A stretch of 64,000 nucleotides of DNA. Origin: Dermacoccus abyssi. GTDB lineage: Bacteria; Actinomycetota; Actinomycetes; Actinomycetales; Dermatophilaceae. The stretch lies in assembly GCF_034541975.1 (NCBI RefSeq), contig NZ_JAVYJM010000001.1; one strand, written 5' to 3'. The first letter of the stretch is position 1. Each line of letters begins with the position of its first letter. The notes beneath the pieces are model-generated. The model was given only the letters and a program-made list of their open reading frames with translations, was not told where the DNA came from and searched no databases. Shown piece after piece: positions 18,354 through 28,998 of the stretch. A program made the translations under genes and the position numbers.

Positions 18354-19886
18354 TCAGCCGATGCCGCAGGCGGGGGCGCTCGGCGCCGGGGTATCCGGCT
18401 TGCCGATCGACGGCATGCCGAGCGCGACGGCGGGCTTGGCCGCGCCGGCCGGCGTTCCCGCTGAGGCCGCGTCCTGCAGAGCCTGCCAGGCGTCGCCGCC
18501 GCGAGTGCGACGCACGTCGTACGTGCCCCCGTCGAGACCGGAGTCCGCGACGAGGTGGTGCGGCGCACCGTAGGTGACCTCGACCGTCACCATGTCGCCC
18601 GGGCGAGGGCGCTCGGCTCCCTCGGGAACGGCGAAGTGGACGAGACGGTTGTCGCGGGCACGGCCCGACATGCGGTTGGTCTCGGCGTCCTTGCGGCCCT
18701 CGGCCGGGGCGACGAGCACCTCGACCGTGCGGCCCTCCTGCTCACGGTTGCCCGCCCAGGAGACGCGCTCCTGGAGCTCGATGAGGCGCTCGAAGCGCTC
18801 CTGCACGACTTCCTTGGGGATCTGGCCGTCCATCGTGGCCGCCGGGGTGCCGGGGCGAATGGAGTACTGGAACGTGAACGCGGAGCTGAAGCGCGACTTC
18901 TCGACGACGTCGAGCGTGCCCTGGAAGTCCTCCTCCGTCTCGCCGGGGAAGCCGACGATGATGTCGGTGGTGATGGCAGCGTCGGGCATGCGCTCGCGCA
19001 CCTTGTCGATGATGCCGAGGAACTTCTTGCTGCGGTAGCTGCGACGCATGTCCTTGAGCACCTTGTCACTGCCCGACTGCAGGGGCATGTGCAGGCTCGG
19101 CATGACGTTCGGCGTCTCGGCCATGGCCTCGATGACGTCGTCGGTGAAGGCGGCCGGGTGCGGACTCGTGAACCGGACCCGCTCGAGGCCTTCGATCTCA
19201 CCGCAGGCGCGCAGCAGCTTGCTGAAGGCCTGGCGGTCGCCGAACTCCACGCCGTAGGTGTTGACGTTCTGGCCGAGCAGGGTGATCTCGACGACGCCCT
19301 GGTCGACGAGTGCCTTGACCTCGTTGAGGATCTCGCCGGGTCGGCGGTCCTTCTCCTTGCCGCGCAGCGCGGGCACGATGCAGAACGTGCAGGTGTTGTT
19401 GCAGCCCACGGAGATGGAGACCCAGCCCGAGTAGGCAGAGTCACGGCGCGTCGGCAGCGTCGAGGGGAAGACCTCGAGGGATTCGAGGATCTCGACCTGC
19501 GCCTCGGCGTTGTGGCGCGCGCGCTCGAGCAGCACCGGCAGGGAGCCGACGTTGTGTGTTCCGAAGACGACGTCGACCCAGGGGGCGCGGCTGACGATGT
19601 CGGAGCGGTCCTTCTGCGCGAGGCAGCCACCGACGGCGATCTGCATGCCCGGCGTCTTGTCCTTGACCGGGCGCAGGTGGCCGAGGTTGCCGTACAGCTT
19701 GTTCGAGGCGTTCTCACGCACCGCGCACGTGTTGAACACGACGAGGTCGGGGTTCTCCGGGCGCTCGGTGTCGGGCACCGCAGCGAAGTCGGTGTACCCG
19801 GCCTGCTCGAGCAGCCCCGAGATGCGCTCGGAGTCGTGGACATTCATCTGGCACCCGTGGGTGCGCACCTCATACGTCTTAGCCAT
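18354..19886 (-). CDS. miaB: tRNA-2-methylthio-N6-dimethylallyladenosine synthase
   Basis: 510-aa radical-SAM methylthiotransferase that acts on i6A37 made by MiaA. The N-terminal UPF0004 domain has C12, C54 and C88 for the auxiliary Fe-S cluster. The radical-SAM cluster is SVGCNNTCTFC (C162, C166, C169). A TRAM domain follows, containing GRTVEVLVAPAEG and RPRPGDMVTVEVTYG. The C-terminal ~50 residues are a low-complexity tail rich in Ala, Gly and Pro. It lies 12 bp downstream of recX in the recA-recX-miaB order common in actinobacteria. Confidence 0.96.
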   Translation of the reverse strand: MAKTYEVRTHGCQMNVHDSERISGLLEQAGYTDFAAVPDTERPENPDLVVFNTCAVRENASNKLYGNLGHLRPVKDKTPGMQIAVGGCLAQKDRSDIVSRAPWVDVVFGTHNVGSLPVLLERARHNAEAQVEILESLEVFPSTLPTRRDSAYSGWVSISVGCNNTCTFCIVPALRGKEKDRRPGEILNEVKALVDQGVVEITLLGQNVNTYGVEFGDRQAFSKLLRACGEIEGLERVRFTSPHPAAFTDDVIEAMAETPNVMPSLHMPLQSGSDKVLKDMRRSYRSKKFLGIIDKVRERMPDAAITTDIIVGFPGETEEDFQGTLDVVEKSRFSSAFTFQYSIRPGTPAATMDGQIPKEVVQERFERLIELQERVSWAGNREQEGRTVEVLVAPAEGRKDAETNRMSGRARDNRLVHFAVPEGAERPRPGDMVTVEVTYGAPHHLVADSGLDGGTYDVRRTRGGDAWQALQDAASAGTPAGAAKPAVALGMPSIGKPDTPAPSAPACGIG

Positions 19887-19898
19887 GGCCCATCGATT

Positions 19899-20720
19899 CT
19901 AGTGCGCCTCGTCGGGTGCGGCCGAACCCTGGATTTCCTTGATGACCGACCACACGAGCGAAGGCGGATATCCCTTGCGGGCGAGGAGCCCGGCGAGACG
20001 CCTCGTCTGCGTCTGTTCGTCGAGGCGCGACATCGTTGTCATCTTCTTGCGCGCGAGTTGGAGGGCGACGGCGCGCTCGGCGTCGTCGTCGACCTGTTCG
20101 AGGGCGCCCTCGGCCACCTCGGGGGTGATGCCCTTGCGCTTGAGCTCCTGCGCGAGCGCCTTGCGCGCCAGTCCGCGGGAGGCGATTTGTGAACGCACGA
20201 GCATGCCCGCGTAGGCCTCGTCGTCGACGAGCTTCACGTCCTCCATGCGGTCGAGCACGGCTTCCGCCACGTCGTCGTCGACCTCCTTCTCGCGCAGTTT
20301 GTCCGCGAGCTGCGCTCGACTCTTCGGGGCGGCCGTGAGCTGACGCAGAACGATCTCGCGAGCAAACCCCAGCGGATCCTTCTCGCGCTCGGCCGCCTCC
20401 TCCTCGCGGCGCTTCTGCGCCCGCTTCTCCCGGCGCTCGGCCTTCTCGGCCCACGTGAGCTGCTTCTTCTTACGCCCCTTGCCCTTGGCGCCACGGCCCG
20501 ACGACCGTGCGCCCTCGCCGAAGGACGAACCCGAGGAGCCTCGCCGACCGGCCGAAGACGACGGTTCGTCATCGCGAGGCTCGAAACCACCCGATGTCGG
20601 GCTTGAGCGCTCCTCACCCCAGGTGGTCGATGCGTCGAAGCTCGCCTCGACGACGTCGGAGGGGTCGATGAAATCGGGCAGCCCCAGAGACTGCCCGACG
20701 TCGTCAGGTCGGTGGTTCAT
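19899..20720 (-). CDS. recX: Regulatory protein RecX
   Basis: 273 aa from ATG 20720. RecX binds RecA filaments and limits recombinase activity. The C-terminal ~155 residues carry the three-helix repeats typical of the family (EIVLRQLTAAPKSRAQLADKL, DEAYAGMLVRSQIASRGLARKAL, LARKGYPPSLVWSVIKE). The first ~110 residues are a charged, Ser/Lys-rich extension (KGKGRKKKQLTW and a long Glu/Arg helix, EKAERREKRAQKRREEEA) that is longer than in E. coli RecX. It is 52 bp downstream of recA, so it is likely cotranscribed and SOS-induced. Confidence 0.92.
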   Translation of the reverse strand: MNHRPDDVGQSLGLPDFIDPSDVVEASFDASTTWGEERSSPTSGGFEPRDDEPSSSAGRRGSSGSSFGEGARSSGRGAKGKGRKKKQLTWAEKAERREKRAQKRREEEAAEREKDPLGFAREIVLRQLTAAPKSRAQLADKLREKEVDDDVAEAVLDRMEDVKLVDDEAYAGMLVRSQIASRGLARKALAQELKRKGITPEVAEGALEQVDDDAERAVALQLARKKMTTMSRLDEQTQTRRLAGLLARKGYPPSLVWSVIKEIQGSAAPDEAH

Positions 20721-20772
20721 GCGCGTGCACAACCCGGCGCGCGCCGGGTTACCGGTCGCGCGCCGGCGTCGA

Positions 20773-21870
<1,098 letters not shown>

Positions 21871-22058
21871 GGCGTTCTCCTTCGTCGAATCGTGGATGAG
21901 CGCGCCTACAGACGATCGAGCCCTCGGTCCACGTGCGGGTGACCTGGTGTCGAATCAGACGCTAGAGGCGAACACCGACAACCCCGCAATGGCAGCCCAC
22001 GCACGTTGTGGACGGGGGTTCCCCGGCGTCGCGTCTGTGGATGACGATACACGAAAGT

Positions 22059-22074
22059 TAGAACACGCGTTCGA
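22059..22074 (-). promoter_or_regulatory. LexA-binding SOS box for recA
   Basis: On the recA strand the sequence is TCGAACGCGTGTTCTA, a near match to the actinobacterial SOS consensus TCGAAC(N4)GTTCGA, with one substitution in the distal half-site. It lies between DUF3046 and recA, as in mycobacteria. The 190-bp distance implies a sizeable recA leader. Confidence 0.8.
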
Positions 22075-22109
22075 TCACGTGCAGCGTGGCGTGGCGGGAG
22101 GCGTCCCGG

Positions 22110-22343
22110 CTACTCGAAGGGGCGCTCGACGATGGGGAGATCCTCACCCAGACGGCGCGACTCCGGCACCTCGAAGGCGTCGCACACGGCCTCCCACACG
22201 CGGCGCGCGGGTACCCCCTCGGCGAGCGCCTCGTTCGCGGTGCGCCCGCCGAGGTCGGTGAGCACGTGGCTCGAAGCGACCATCGGGCCGTAGGCATCAC
22301 CGAACTCGCCGAGCATCAGACGATTGAACTCACTCTCACGCAC
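22110..22343 (-). CDS. DUF3046 family protein
   Basis: 77 aa from a GTG at 22343. It starts RESEFNRLMLGEFG and includes LGGRTANEALAEGVPARRVW and VPESRRLGED, the full DUF3046 pattern. The frame remains open upstream, but similarity begins exactly at the GTG. The gene sits immediately upstream of recA in many actinobacteria; its function is unknown. It is easily missed because a longer antisense frame covers it. Its start region is 111 bp from the divergent SDR gene. Confidence 0.85.
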   Translation of the reverse strand: MRESEFNRLMLGEFGDAYGPMVASSHVLTDLGGRTANEALAEGVPARRVWEAVCDAFEVPESRRLGEDLPIVERPFE

Positions 22344-22454
22344 TCCCCCAGACTCTCCCGCCCGCACTCGGTTCGCCAAACGAGCGCCTTGCCTGACGGC
22401 CGACCTCCCCGACTCCGCGGACGCGCCACGTCCCTGCGTGCCAGGGTGGAGAAC

Positions 22455-23345
22455 ATGCTGGAACGTACGCCCGCCCATGTCCGCCCCGGAACCCGAGTGC
22501 TCGTCACCGGCGCTGCACGTGGCATCGGAGCCGCGCTGGCCACGCAACTCGCCTCCCACGGCGCACGTGTCGCCTTCACCGGTATCGAGCCCGACGCGCT
22601 CGAAGCGGCTGCTTCGGCCGCCGACAGCCCTTCGTACGCACTCGATGTCAGCGACCGTGACGCCGTCGACGAGGTCGTCGATCGCGTCGCAGCCGACTTC
22701 GGCGGCCTCGACGTCGTCGTCGCGAACGCCGGCATCGCACGGCAACTGCCGATGACGGGCGGCGACCCGAGTGTCATGGAGCGCATGCTCGAGGTCAACA
22801 CCCTCGGCGCGTACTACACGGCCCGCGCGGCCGCGCGACACGTGGCGCACCTCGGCGGCTACCTCCTCATGACGTCCTCGCTCGCGGCGGCGGTGCACCT
22901 ACCGTTGCTCGGTGCATACTCGGCGTCGAAGGCGGCCGTCGAGGCGGTCGGCGACACCCTACGCATCGAACTGCGCCCCGACGGAGCCCGCGTCGGCGTC
23001 GCCTACTTCGCCGAACTCGACACAGAGATGACCTCCCGCGGGTTCGACACGGGAGCAGCGCACGCCCTGCTCGGGTCCCGGGGCACGTTGAGTGGCCTCG
23101 GCTCCCTGCCCCAGGCCGTCGACCGCATCGAACGCGGTATCGCCCGCCGTTCTCGCACCGTCTGCGCCCCGGCGTGGGTGCGCCCTGTCGTCCCGCTGCG
23201 TCATTTGGCCCAGCGTGCCGTCGAGTTGCGGGGCTTTCCCAACCTGCGCGAAGCCCTCGAGCTGGCCCGCAGCGAGGACGCCCCGTGGACGACTCCGCAG
23301 CCCGACGGCAGGCCGAGCGCACGTCACGGGGAGCACGCACGATGA
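22455..23345 (+). CDS. Short-chain dehydrogenase/reductase
   Basis: 296 aa from ATG 22455, preceded by GGTGGAG. It has a Rossmann fold with the cofactor motif TGAARGIG, the NAG motif VVANAGIA, the catalytic serine in LMTSSLAA and the catalytic YSASK. It is therefore an NAD(P)-dependent oxidoreductase of unknown substrate. The C-terminal ~60 residues (VRPVVPLRHLAQRAVE) resemble long SDRs found in mycobacteria. Its stop overlaps the next gene by four bases (ATGA), so the two form an operon. Confidence 0.87.
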   Translation: MLERTPAHVRPGTRVLVTGAARGIGAALATQLASHGARVAFTGIEPDALEAAASAADSPSYALDVSDRDAVDEVVDRVAADFGGLDVVVANAGIARQLPMTGGDPSVMERMLEVNTLGAYYTARAAARHVAHLGGYLLMTSSLAAAVHLPLLGAYSASKAAVEAVGDTLRIELRPDGARVGVAYFAELDTEMTSRGFDTGAAHALLGSRGTLSGLGSLPQAVDRIERGIARRSRTVCAPAWVRPVVPLRHLAQRAVELRGFPNLREALELARSEDAPWTTPQPDGRPSARHGEHAR

Positions 23346-23893
23346 CGGCGCGCATCGCACCCGGCGGCCGTCGCGAGATCGGAGCCGTCGCCTGGCTGGG
23401 CTCGCGGATCGCGGGTCGGGTCACAGGAACCGAGCCACCGGCCTTCATCACGACGCTCGGGCGGGGACGGCGGCAGTTCTGGGGGTGGCTCGCGTTCGCC
23501 GGTTCACTCATGCCCTTCGGCACGCTGACGCGGCGCGAGAGCGAGTCGGCCATCCTGCGCGTCGCGGCCGTCACTGGGTGCGCCTACGAGAGCGCCCACC
23601 ACCGTCACCTCGGCGAGCGCGCGGGCTTGAACGCGGCCCAGGTCGACGACGCCAACGACACGGGCGACCTCAGCCCGGCGCTGTGGAGCGAGCGGGAACT
23701 CACAGTGCTCGCAGCCGCGGACGAGTTGGCCCGCACGGGTGACCTCACCGACGCGACCTGGCAGCGAGTGCGCGGTCAGCTCAGTGAGCGCGAGGCCATC
23801 GAACTCGTCCAGCTCACCAACCACTACGTCATGCTCGCCACGACGCTGCGTGTGCTGCGCGTCGAACCGGATGCGCCCCGACGCACGGCGTGA
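23342..23893 (+). CDS. Carboxymuconolactone decarboxylase-family protein (AhpD-like)
   Basis: 183 aa. LTRRESESAILRVAAVTGCAYESAHHRHLGERAG matches the helical AhpD/CMD core, read in two blocks. The signature keeps one cysteine and the following histidines (CAYESAHH) but lacks the second cysteine of true AhpD. A peroxidase relay is therefore not supported. A second conserved block is LVQLTNHYVMLATTLRVL. It is translationally coupled to the SDR gene (ATGA). The pair probably works in one small-molecule redox or degradative step, which cannot be named from sequence. Confidence 0.8.
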   Translation: MTARIAPGGRREIGAVAWLGSRIAGRVTGTEPPAFITTLGRGRRQFWGWLAFAGSLMPFGTLTRRESESAILRVAAVTGCAYESAHHRHLGERAGLNAAQVDDANDTGDLSPALWSERELTVLAAADELARTGDLTDATWQRVRGQLSEREAIELVQLTNHYVMLATTLRVLRVEPDAPRRTA

Positions 23894-23975
23894 TTGAGAG
23901 CCCACCGACGCCGGTGGCGCTTCGGGTAAACACCGCGACGACGGGGTTGTCGGCGGCTCGTGGGAGGCTGCCGTC

Positions 23976-26900
23976 ATGAGCAGTTCCGTCGTCGAGCGCT
24001 TCTCCCCTGCCACGCGTGAGTGGTTCACGGGAACGTTCGGCGAGCCCACTCCCGCGCAGGAGGGCGCGTGGGAATCCATCAGTGAAGGTCGGCACACGCT
24101 GGTCGTCGCCCCGACCGGTTCGGGCAAAACCCTCAGTGCGTTCCTCTGGGCGCTCGATCGGCTCGCGAGCACGCCACGCCCCGACGACGTCGACCGTCGC
24201 TGCCGAGTGCTCTACGTCTCGCCGATGAAGGCCCTCGCCGTCGACGTGGAGCGCAACCTGCGCTCACCGCTCGTCGGCATCAAGCACGCCAGCACACGCC
24301 TCGGCCTCGAGGAGCCCGATCTCGGCGTGGCCGTCCGCTCGGGCGACACGACGCCGACGGAGCGCCGCGCGTTCTCGTCGCGCTCGGCCGACGTCCTCAT
24401 CACGACGCCGGAATCTCTGTTCCTCCTCCTCACGAGCAACGCCCGCGAGCGCCTGCGCGGCGTCGAGTACGTCATCGTCGACGAGATCCACGCCGTCGCC
24501 GGCACGAAACGCGGAGCGCACCTCGCCGTGACGCTCGAGCGGCTCGATGCGTTGCTCGACTCTCCGGCGCAGCGCATCGGGTTGTCGGCGACGGTCAGCC
24601 CGGTGAGTGAGGTGGAGCGCTTCCTCGCGGGCGGCCGCCCGGTCACGACGGTGCAGCCGCCCAGCACGAAGAACTGGGAGCTCGACGTCGTGGTGCCCGT
24701 GGAGGACATGGCCGACCTCGCGACGACGCCCACACCGGACGCCGAGGCCTCGTACGACGATCACGCGCCCGAAGCGACGGCCTCGATCTGGCCTCACGTG
24801 GAGGAGCGCATCGTCGACCTCGTGGCCTCGCACACCTCGACGCTGGTGTTCGCCAACTCTCGGCGCCTCGCCGAACGCCTCACGGCGAGACTCAACGAGA
24901 TCTGGAGCGAACGCCTCGAGGCGGCCGAGGCCGAGCGTGCCACGAGCGCAGGGGAATCCGAGGGCCCCGGTGACCCCGCAGACGCGCACGAGCCGGAAGC
25001 CGACGCTGATTCCGGGGAGTTCATGCACGGGTACGACGCCCGGGCGAGCAAGCCGGCCGCCCAACTCATCGGTGGGGCGGGCACGAGCCGAGGCGCTCCG
25101 GCGGTCCTGGCCCGCGCGCACCACGGCTCCGTGAGCAAGGACGTGCGCGCCGACATCGAGACCGAACTCAAGGCCGGGCGCCTGCCGGCCGTCGTCGCCA
25201 CGAGTTCGCTGGAACTCGGCATCGACATGGGCGCCATCGACCTCGTCGTCCAGGTGGAGTCGCCGCCGAGCGTGGCGAGCGGCCTGCAGCGCATCGGACG
25301 CGCGGGCCACCAGGTGGGTGCGACGAGCCACGGTGTGCTCTTCCCGAAGTACCGTGGCGATCTCCTCTCGGCAGCTGTCGTCGTCGAGCGCATGCGCTCG
25401 GGTGAGATCGAGCCTCTCCGGGTGCCGAGCAACCCCCTCGACGTCCTCGCCCAGCAGGTCGTCGCCATGGTGGCGATGGACGACGTCCCCCGCGCCGATC
25501 TGCTCGCGCTCATGCAGCGCAGCGCGCCGTTCGCCTCGCTCACCTCCGGGGTGCTCGACTCCGTCCTCGACATGCTGTCCGGCCTCTACCCGAGCGACTC
25601 GTTCCGCGAGCTGCGCGCACGCATCGTGTGGGATCGCACCGACGACGTCCTGCGCTCACGCCCGGGCGCCCAACGTCTCGCGGTCACGTCCGGCGGCACG
25701 ATTCCCGACCGTGGGCTGTACGGAGTCTTTCTCGCGGGCGGTGACGGCCCCGGCCGTCGCGTCGGTGAGCTCGACGAGGAGATGGTCTACGAGAGCCGCG
25801 TCGGCGACGTCTTCACGCTCGGCACGAGCACGTGGCGCATCGAGGACATCACGCGCGACCAGGTGCTCGTGACGCCGGCTCCGGGTCAGGCGGCGCGCCT
25901 GCCGTTCTGGAAGGGCGACTCCCTCGGTCGTCCGCTTGAACTGGGGCGGGCCATCGGAGCGTTCGCCCGCGAACTCGGCGACCTCGACGACGCCGCAGCC
26001 ACCGCCCGGGCTCGCGCCGTCGGTCTCGACGACCTCGCTTCCCGCAACCTCGTCACGTACCTGCGTGAGCAGCAGGAGTCGACCGGACGCCTCCCCAGCG
26101 ACCGCACCATCGTCGTCGAGCGCTTCCGCGACGAGATGGGCGACTGGCGGGTCGTCGTCCACTCCCCCTTCGGCGCAGCCGTCCACGCGCCGTGGGCCCT
26201 CGTCGTGGGCGCGCGGATGCGCGAACGCTTCGGCGCCGACGTGCAGGCCATGCACACCGACGACGGACTCGTCTTCCGGCTGCTCGACACCGAGGGCGAC
26301 GACGACACCCTCACCGCGGCTTTGCTCGAAGCGATCGTGCTCGACCCCGACGAGATCACCGCCCGCGTCACCGACGAGGTGGGTGGCACCGCGCTGTTCG
26401 CCTCCCGCTTCCGGGAGTGCGCCGCCCGGGCGCTTCTGCTGCCGCGTCAGAACCCGGGACGCCGCCAGGCGCTGTGGCAGCAACGCCAGCGGGCCGCCCA
26501 GCTCCTCGAGGTGGCGAGCGACTATCCGAGCTTTCCCATCGTGCTCGAGGCCGTGCGCGAGGTCCTCCAGGACGTCTACGACGTGCCGGGCCTCGTTGAG
26601 CTCATGCGCTCGGTGGAGCGCCGCGCCATCCAGGTGGTGCACACCGAGACGACGTCACCCAGCCCCTACGCCAAGGGCATGCTGTTCAGCTACGTGGCCC
26701 AGTTCCTCTATGAGGGCGACTCGCCGCTCGCCGAACGCCGCGCCGCCGCTCTGTCCCTCGACCCGGAGTTGCTCGCCGACCTGCTCGGCTCGGCCGGTGG
26801 CCTGTCGATCGCGGAACTGCTCGACCCCGACGTCGTCCGTCGCCACGAACGCCGACTGCAACTGCTCGATCCGAGCCGCCGGATGCGTCACGCGGAAGAC

Positions 26901-28922
26901 CTCGCGGACGCATTGCGCACCCTCGGCCCGTTGACGCTCGACGAGATCGTTGCGCGCTCGGGGCGTCACGACTCCGATGACGATGATTGCGGGAGCCGGG
27001 ACACCGGGGAACCTGATGCCTCACCGGACAGCGATGCCGCCCCGAATCTGAGTTCCGACGAGTGCCGTGCCTGGTGGAACGCCCTCGTCGGTGAGCGCCG
27101 CGCCATCGAGGTTCGGTGGGGCTCTCGGACGAGGCTCGCAGCCGTCGAGGACGCAGCTCGGTTGCGCGATGCGCTCGGTGTCGCCCTGCCGCCCGGCGTC
27201 CCGCAGGCCTTCCTCGAGCCCGGCGACACGCCCCTCGACGATCTGCTCACGCGGTACGCCGCGTGCCACGCACCGTTCACGGCGCAACAGGCGGCCGAGG
27301 CCTTCGCCCTCGGGGTGTCCGTCGTTCGAAACGCCCTCACGCGCCTCACACGAGCCGGACGCCTCACGCACGGCGCGCTGCTGCCCGACGCGCTGGGCGG
27401 CGGAGACGCCTCCGGCGAATACTGCGACAACGCCGTCCTGCGTTCCCTGCGTCGGCTGTCCCTCGCGGCTCTTCGCGCCGAGATCGAACCGGTGTCCGCC
27501 ACGCAGTACGCCCGGTTCCTGCCCCGCTGGCAGCAGGTTGGCGACACGTTGCGCGGTGCCGACGGCGTGCTGGCCGCGCTCGAACCCCTGCTCGGTGTGC
27601 CCATGCCGGCGTCCGCGATCGAGAGCCTCGTCCTGCCCGCACGAGTTCGCGGCTACCGGCCCGCCGACCTCGACGAACTGCTCGCCTCGGGTGAACTGCT
27701 CTGGCAGGGCCACGGCAGTATCTCGGCCGACGACGGATGGATCAGTTTCCACACGCCCGACTCGGCACCGTTGACGCTTCGGTCGGGCGCCGGCGACGCA
27801 CCGGCCGGCGATTCAGTCGATGCTCACGCTCCTGCGCCGCGCGCCCACGACGAGACCACCGATCACACCGAAGCGCACACCACCGACACTGACACCACCA
27901 CGAGCCACGAGACCGCTGTCGCTGCGCAGCGCGTCACGTCGCGCTCGGTGCGCGACGTCCTCGCCCGCGGCGGAAGTCACCTGTTCCGTGACATCGCGGG
28001 AGCTCTCGGATCACACGATGACACCGCCGTCGCGACAGCCCTCTGGCAACTCGTGTGGGAGGGCGCCGCGAGCGGTGACACCTTCGCGCCGGTTCGGGCC
28101 CTGCTCAGCGGCGGCGCCAGTGCCCACAAGCCGCGGGTTCCGAGTAACCGCGGTTCTCGGTACGCGCGCCTGCGTGGCCCGTCGCTCTCCACCCGCTCGC
28201 GACCGACCGCCGGTCTCGCGACGGGTCGTGGACCGGCGCACGGCGCGGGCCGGTGGCGGCTCCTGCCGGAGGCCCACGACGACCTCACCGAGCGCACGTT
28301 CATGGCTGCTGAACTCCTGCTCGTCCGACACGGGGTCGTCACGCGCGGCGCCGTCGTGGACGAAGAAATACCCGGCGGGTTCTCCGCCGTCTACCGGGTG
28401 CTCGCCGGCGCCGAGGAGCGTGGCCTCGTGCGCCGCGGCTACTTCGTCGAGGGCCTCGGGGCGTCCCAGTTCGGTGCCGCCGTCGCCGTCGACTCGCTGC
28501 GTGCCACACGAGCGCCCGAACCCGATCCGTGGGGTCGACGCGAACCGGAGATCCTCGTGCTCGCTGCCTGCGATCCCGCCAACCCGTTCGGAGCGGCCCT
28601 GCCGTGGCCGGCCGCCCAGGACGCTCACGCCGGGCATCGTCCTGGCCGTAAGGCGGGCGCCCTCGTCGTCATCGCCGACGGCGAGCTCGTCACCTATCTC
28701 GAACGTGGCGGTCGAACCGCCCTCACGTGGCCGGCTGACGACGCCGCCTGGGCACCCGTAGCCCGCGCCCTCGCCGACCTCGTGACGCGTGGTGCGCTCT
28801 CGTCGCTCACCGTGCGCACAGTCAACGGCCTCACCGCCCTCGGCAACGACGCTCCCCTCGTCGCGGCGCTGCTCGAGGCGGGCTTCCATTCCTCACCCCA
28901 GGGCATCCGCAAACGCCGCTGA
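23976..28922 (+). CDS. lhr: Large ATP-dependent helicase Lhr
   Basis: 1648 aa. The superfamily 2 helicase core has APTGSGKTLSAFL (Walker A), VDEIHAVAGTKRG (motif II, DEIH), GLSATVSP (motif III) and LQRIGRAGHQ (motif VI). The winged-helix and Lhr-core domains follow, then the long C-terminal Lhr extension. Lhr family members are DNA-damage-induced 3'-to-5' helicases in mycobacteria. Three low-complexity insertions are present: an acidic one inside the core, a DSDDDDCG-type acidic linker near residue 1000, and a His/Thr/Asp-rich linker near 1290-1315. These are likely domain linkers. A strong bidirectional terminator follows. Confidence 0.93.
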   Translation: MSSSVVERFSPATREWFTGTFGEPTPAQEGAWESISEGRHTLVVAPTGSGKTLSAFLWALDRLASTPRPDDVDRRCRVLYVSPMKALAVDVERNLRSPLVGIKHASTRLGLEEPDLGVAVRSGDTTPTERRAFSSRSADVLITTPESLFLLLTSNARERLRGVEYVIVDEIHAVAGTKRGAHLAVTLERLDALLDSPAQRIGLSATVSPVSEVERFLAGGRPVTTVQPPSTKNWELDVVVPVEDMADLATTPTPDAEASYDDHAPEATASIWPHVEERIVDLVASHTSTLVFANSRRLAERLTARLNEIWSERLEAAEAERATSAGESEGPGDPADAHEPEADADSGEFMHGYDARASKPAAQLIGGAGTSRGAPAVLARAHHGSVSKDVRADIETELKAGRLPAVVATSSLELGIDMGAIDLVVQVESPPSVASGLQRIGRAGHQVGATSHGVLFPKYRGDLLSAAVVVERMRSGEIEPLRVPSNPLDVLAQQVVAMVAMDDVPRADLLALMQRSAPFASLTSGVLDSVLDMLSGLYPSDSFRELRARIVWDRTDDVLRSRPGAQRLAVTSGGTIPDRGLYGVFLAGGDGPGRRVGELDEEMVYESRVGDVFTLGTSTWRIEDITRDQVLVTPAPGQAARLPFWKGDSLGRPLELGRAIGAFARELGDLDDAAATARARAVGLDDLASRNLVTYLREQQESTGRLPSDRTIVVERFRDEMGDWRVVVHSPFGAAVHAPWALVVGARMRERFGADVQAMHTDDGLVFRLLDTEGDDDTLTAALLEAIVLDPDEITARVTDEVGGTALFASRFRECAARALLLPRQNPGRRQALWQQRQRAAQLLEVASDYPSFPIVLEAVREVLQDVYDVPGLVELMRSVERRAIQVVHTETTSPSPYAKGMLFSYVAQFLYEGDSPLAERRAAALSLDPELLADLLGSAGGLSIAELLDPDVVRRHERRLQLLDPSRRMRHAEDLADALRTLGPLTLDEIVARSGRHDSDDDDCGSRDTGEPDASPDSDAAPNLSSDECRAWWNALVGERRAIEVRWGSRTRLAAVEDAARLRDALGVALPPGVPQAFLEPGDTPLDDLLTRYAACHAPFTAQQAAEAFALGVSVVRNALTRLTRAGRLTHGALLPDALGGGDASGEYCDNAVLRSLRRLSLAALRAEIEPVSATQYARFLPRWQQVGDTLRGADGVLAALEPLLGVPMPASAIESLVLPARVRGYRPADLDELLASGELLWQGHGSISADDGWISFHTPDSAPLTLRSGAGDAPAGDSVDAHAPAPRAHDETTDHTEAHTTDTDTTTSHETAVAAQRVTSRSVRDVLARGGSHLFRDIAGALGSHDDTAVATALWQLVWEGAASGDTFAPVRALLSGGASAHKPRVPSNRGSRYARLRGPSLSTRSRPTAGLATGRGPAHGAGRWRLLPEAHDDLTERTFMAAELLLVRHGVVTRGAVVDEEIPGGFSAVYRVLAGAEERGLVRRGYFVEGLGASQFGAAVAVDSLRATRAPEPDPWGRREPEILVLAACDPANPFGAALPWPAAQDAHAGHRPGRKAGALVVIADGELVTYLERGGRTALTWPADDAAWAPVARALADLVTRGALSSLTVRTVNGLTALGNDAPLVAALLEAGFHSSPQGIRKRR

Positions 28923-28946
28923 CGTTCCGCGGTCCGAACACGACGA

Positions 28947-28981
28947 AGGCCCGCCACCCGCTCGAAGCGGGTGACGGGCCT
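28947..28981. terminator. Bidirectional terminator between lhr and clgR
   Basis: The arms AGGCCCGCCACCCGC (28947-28961) and GCGGGTGACGGGCCT (28967-28981) pair with one mismatch around TCGAA. It sits between convergent genes, 24 bp after lhr and 18 bp after the clgR stop, and can serve both. Confidence 0.85.
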
Positions 28982-28998
28982 CGTCCTGGCGTGATGCG

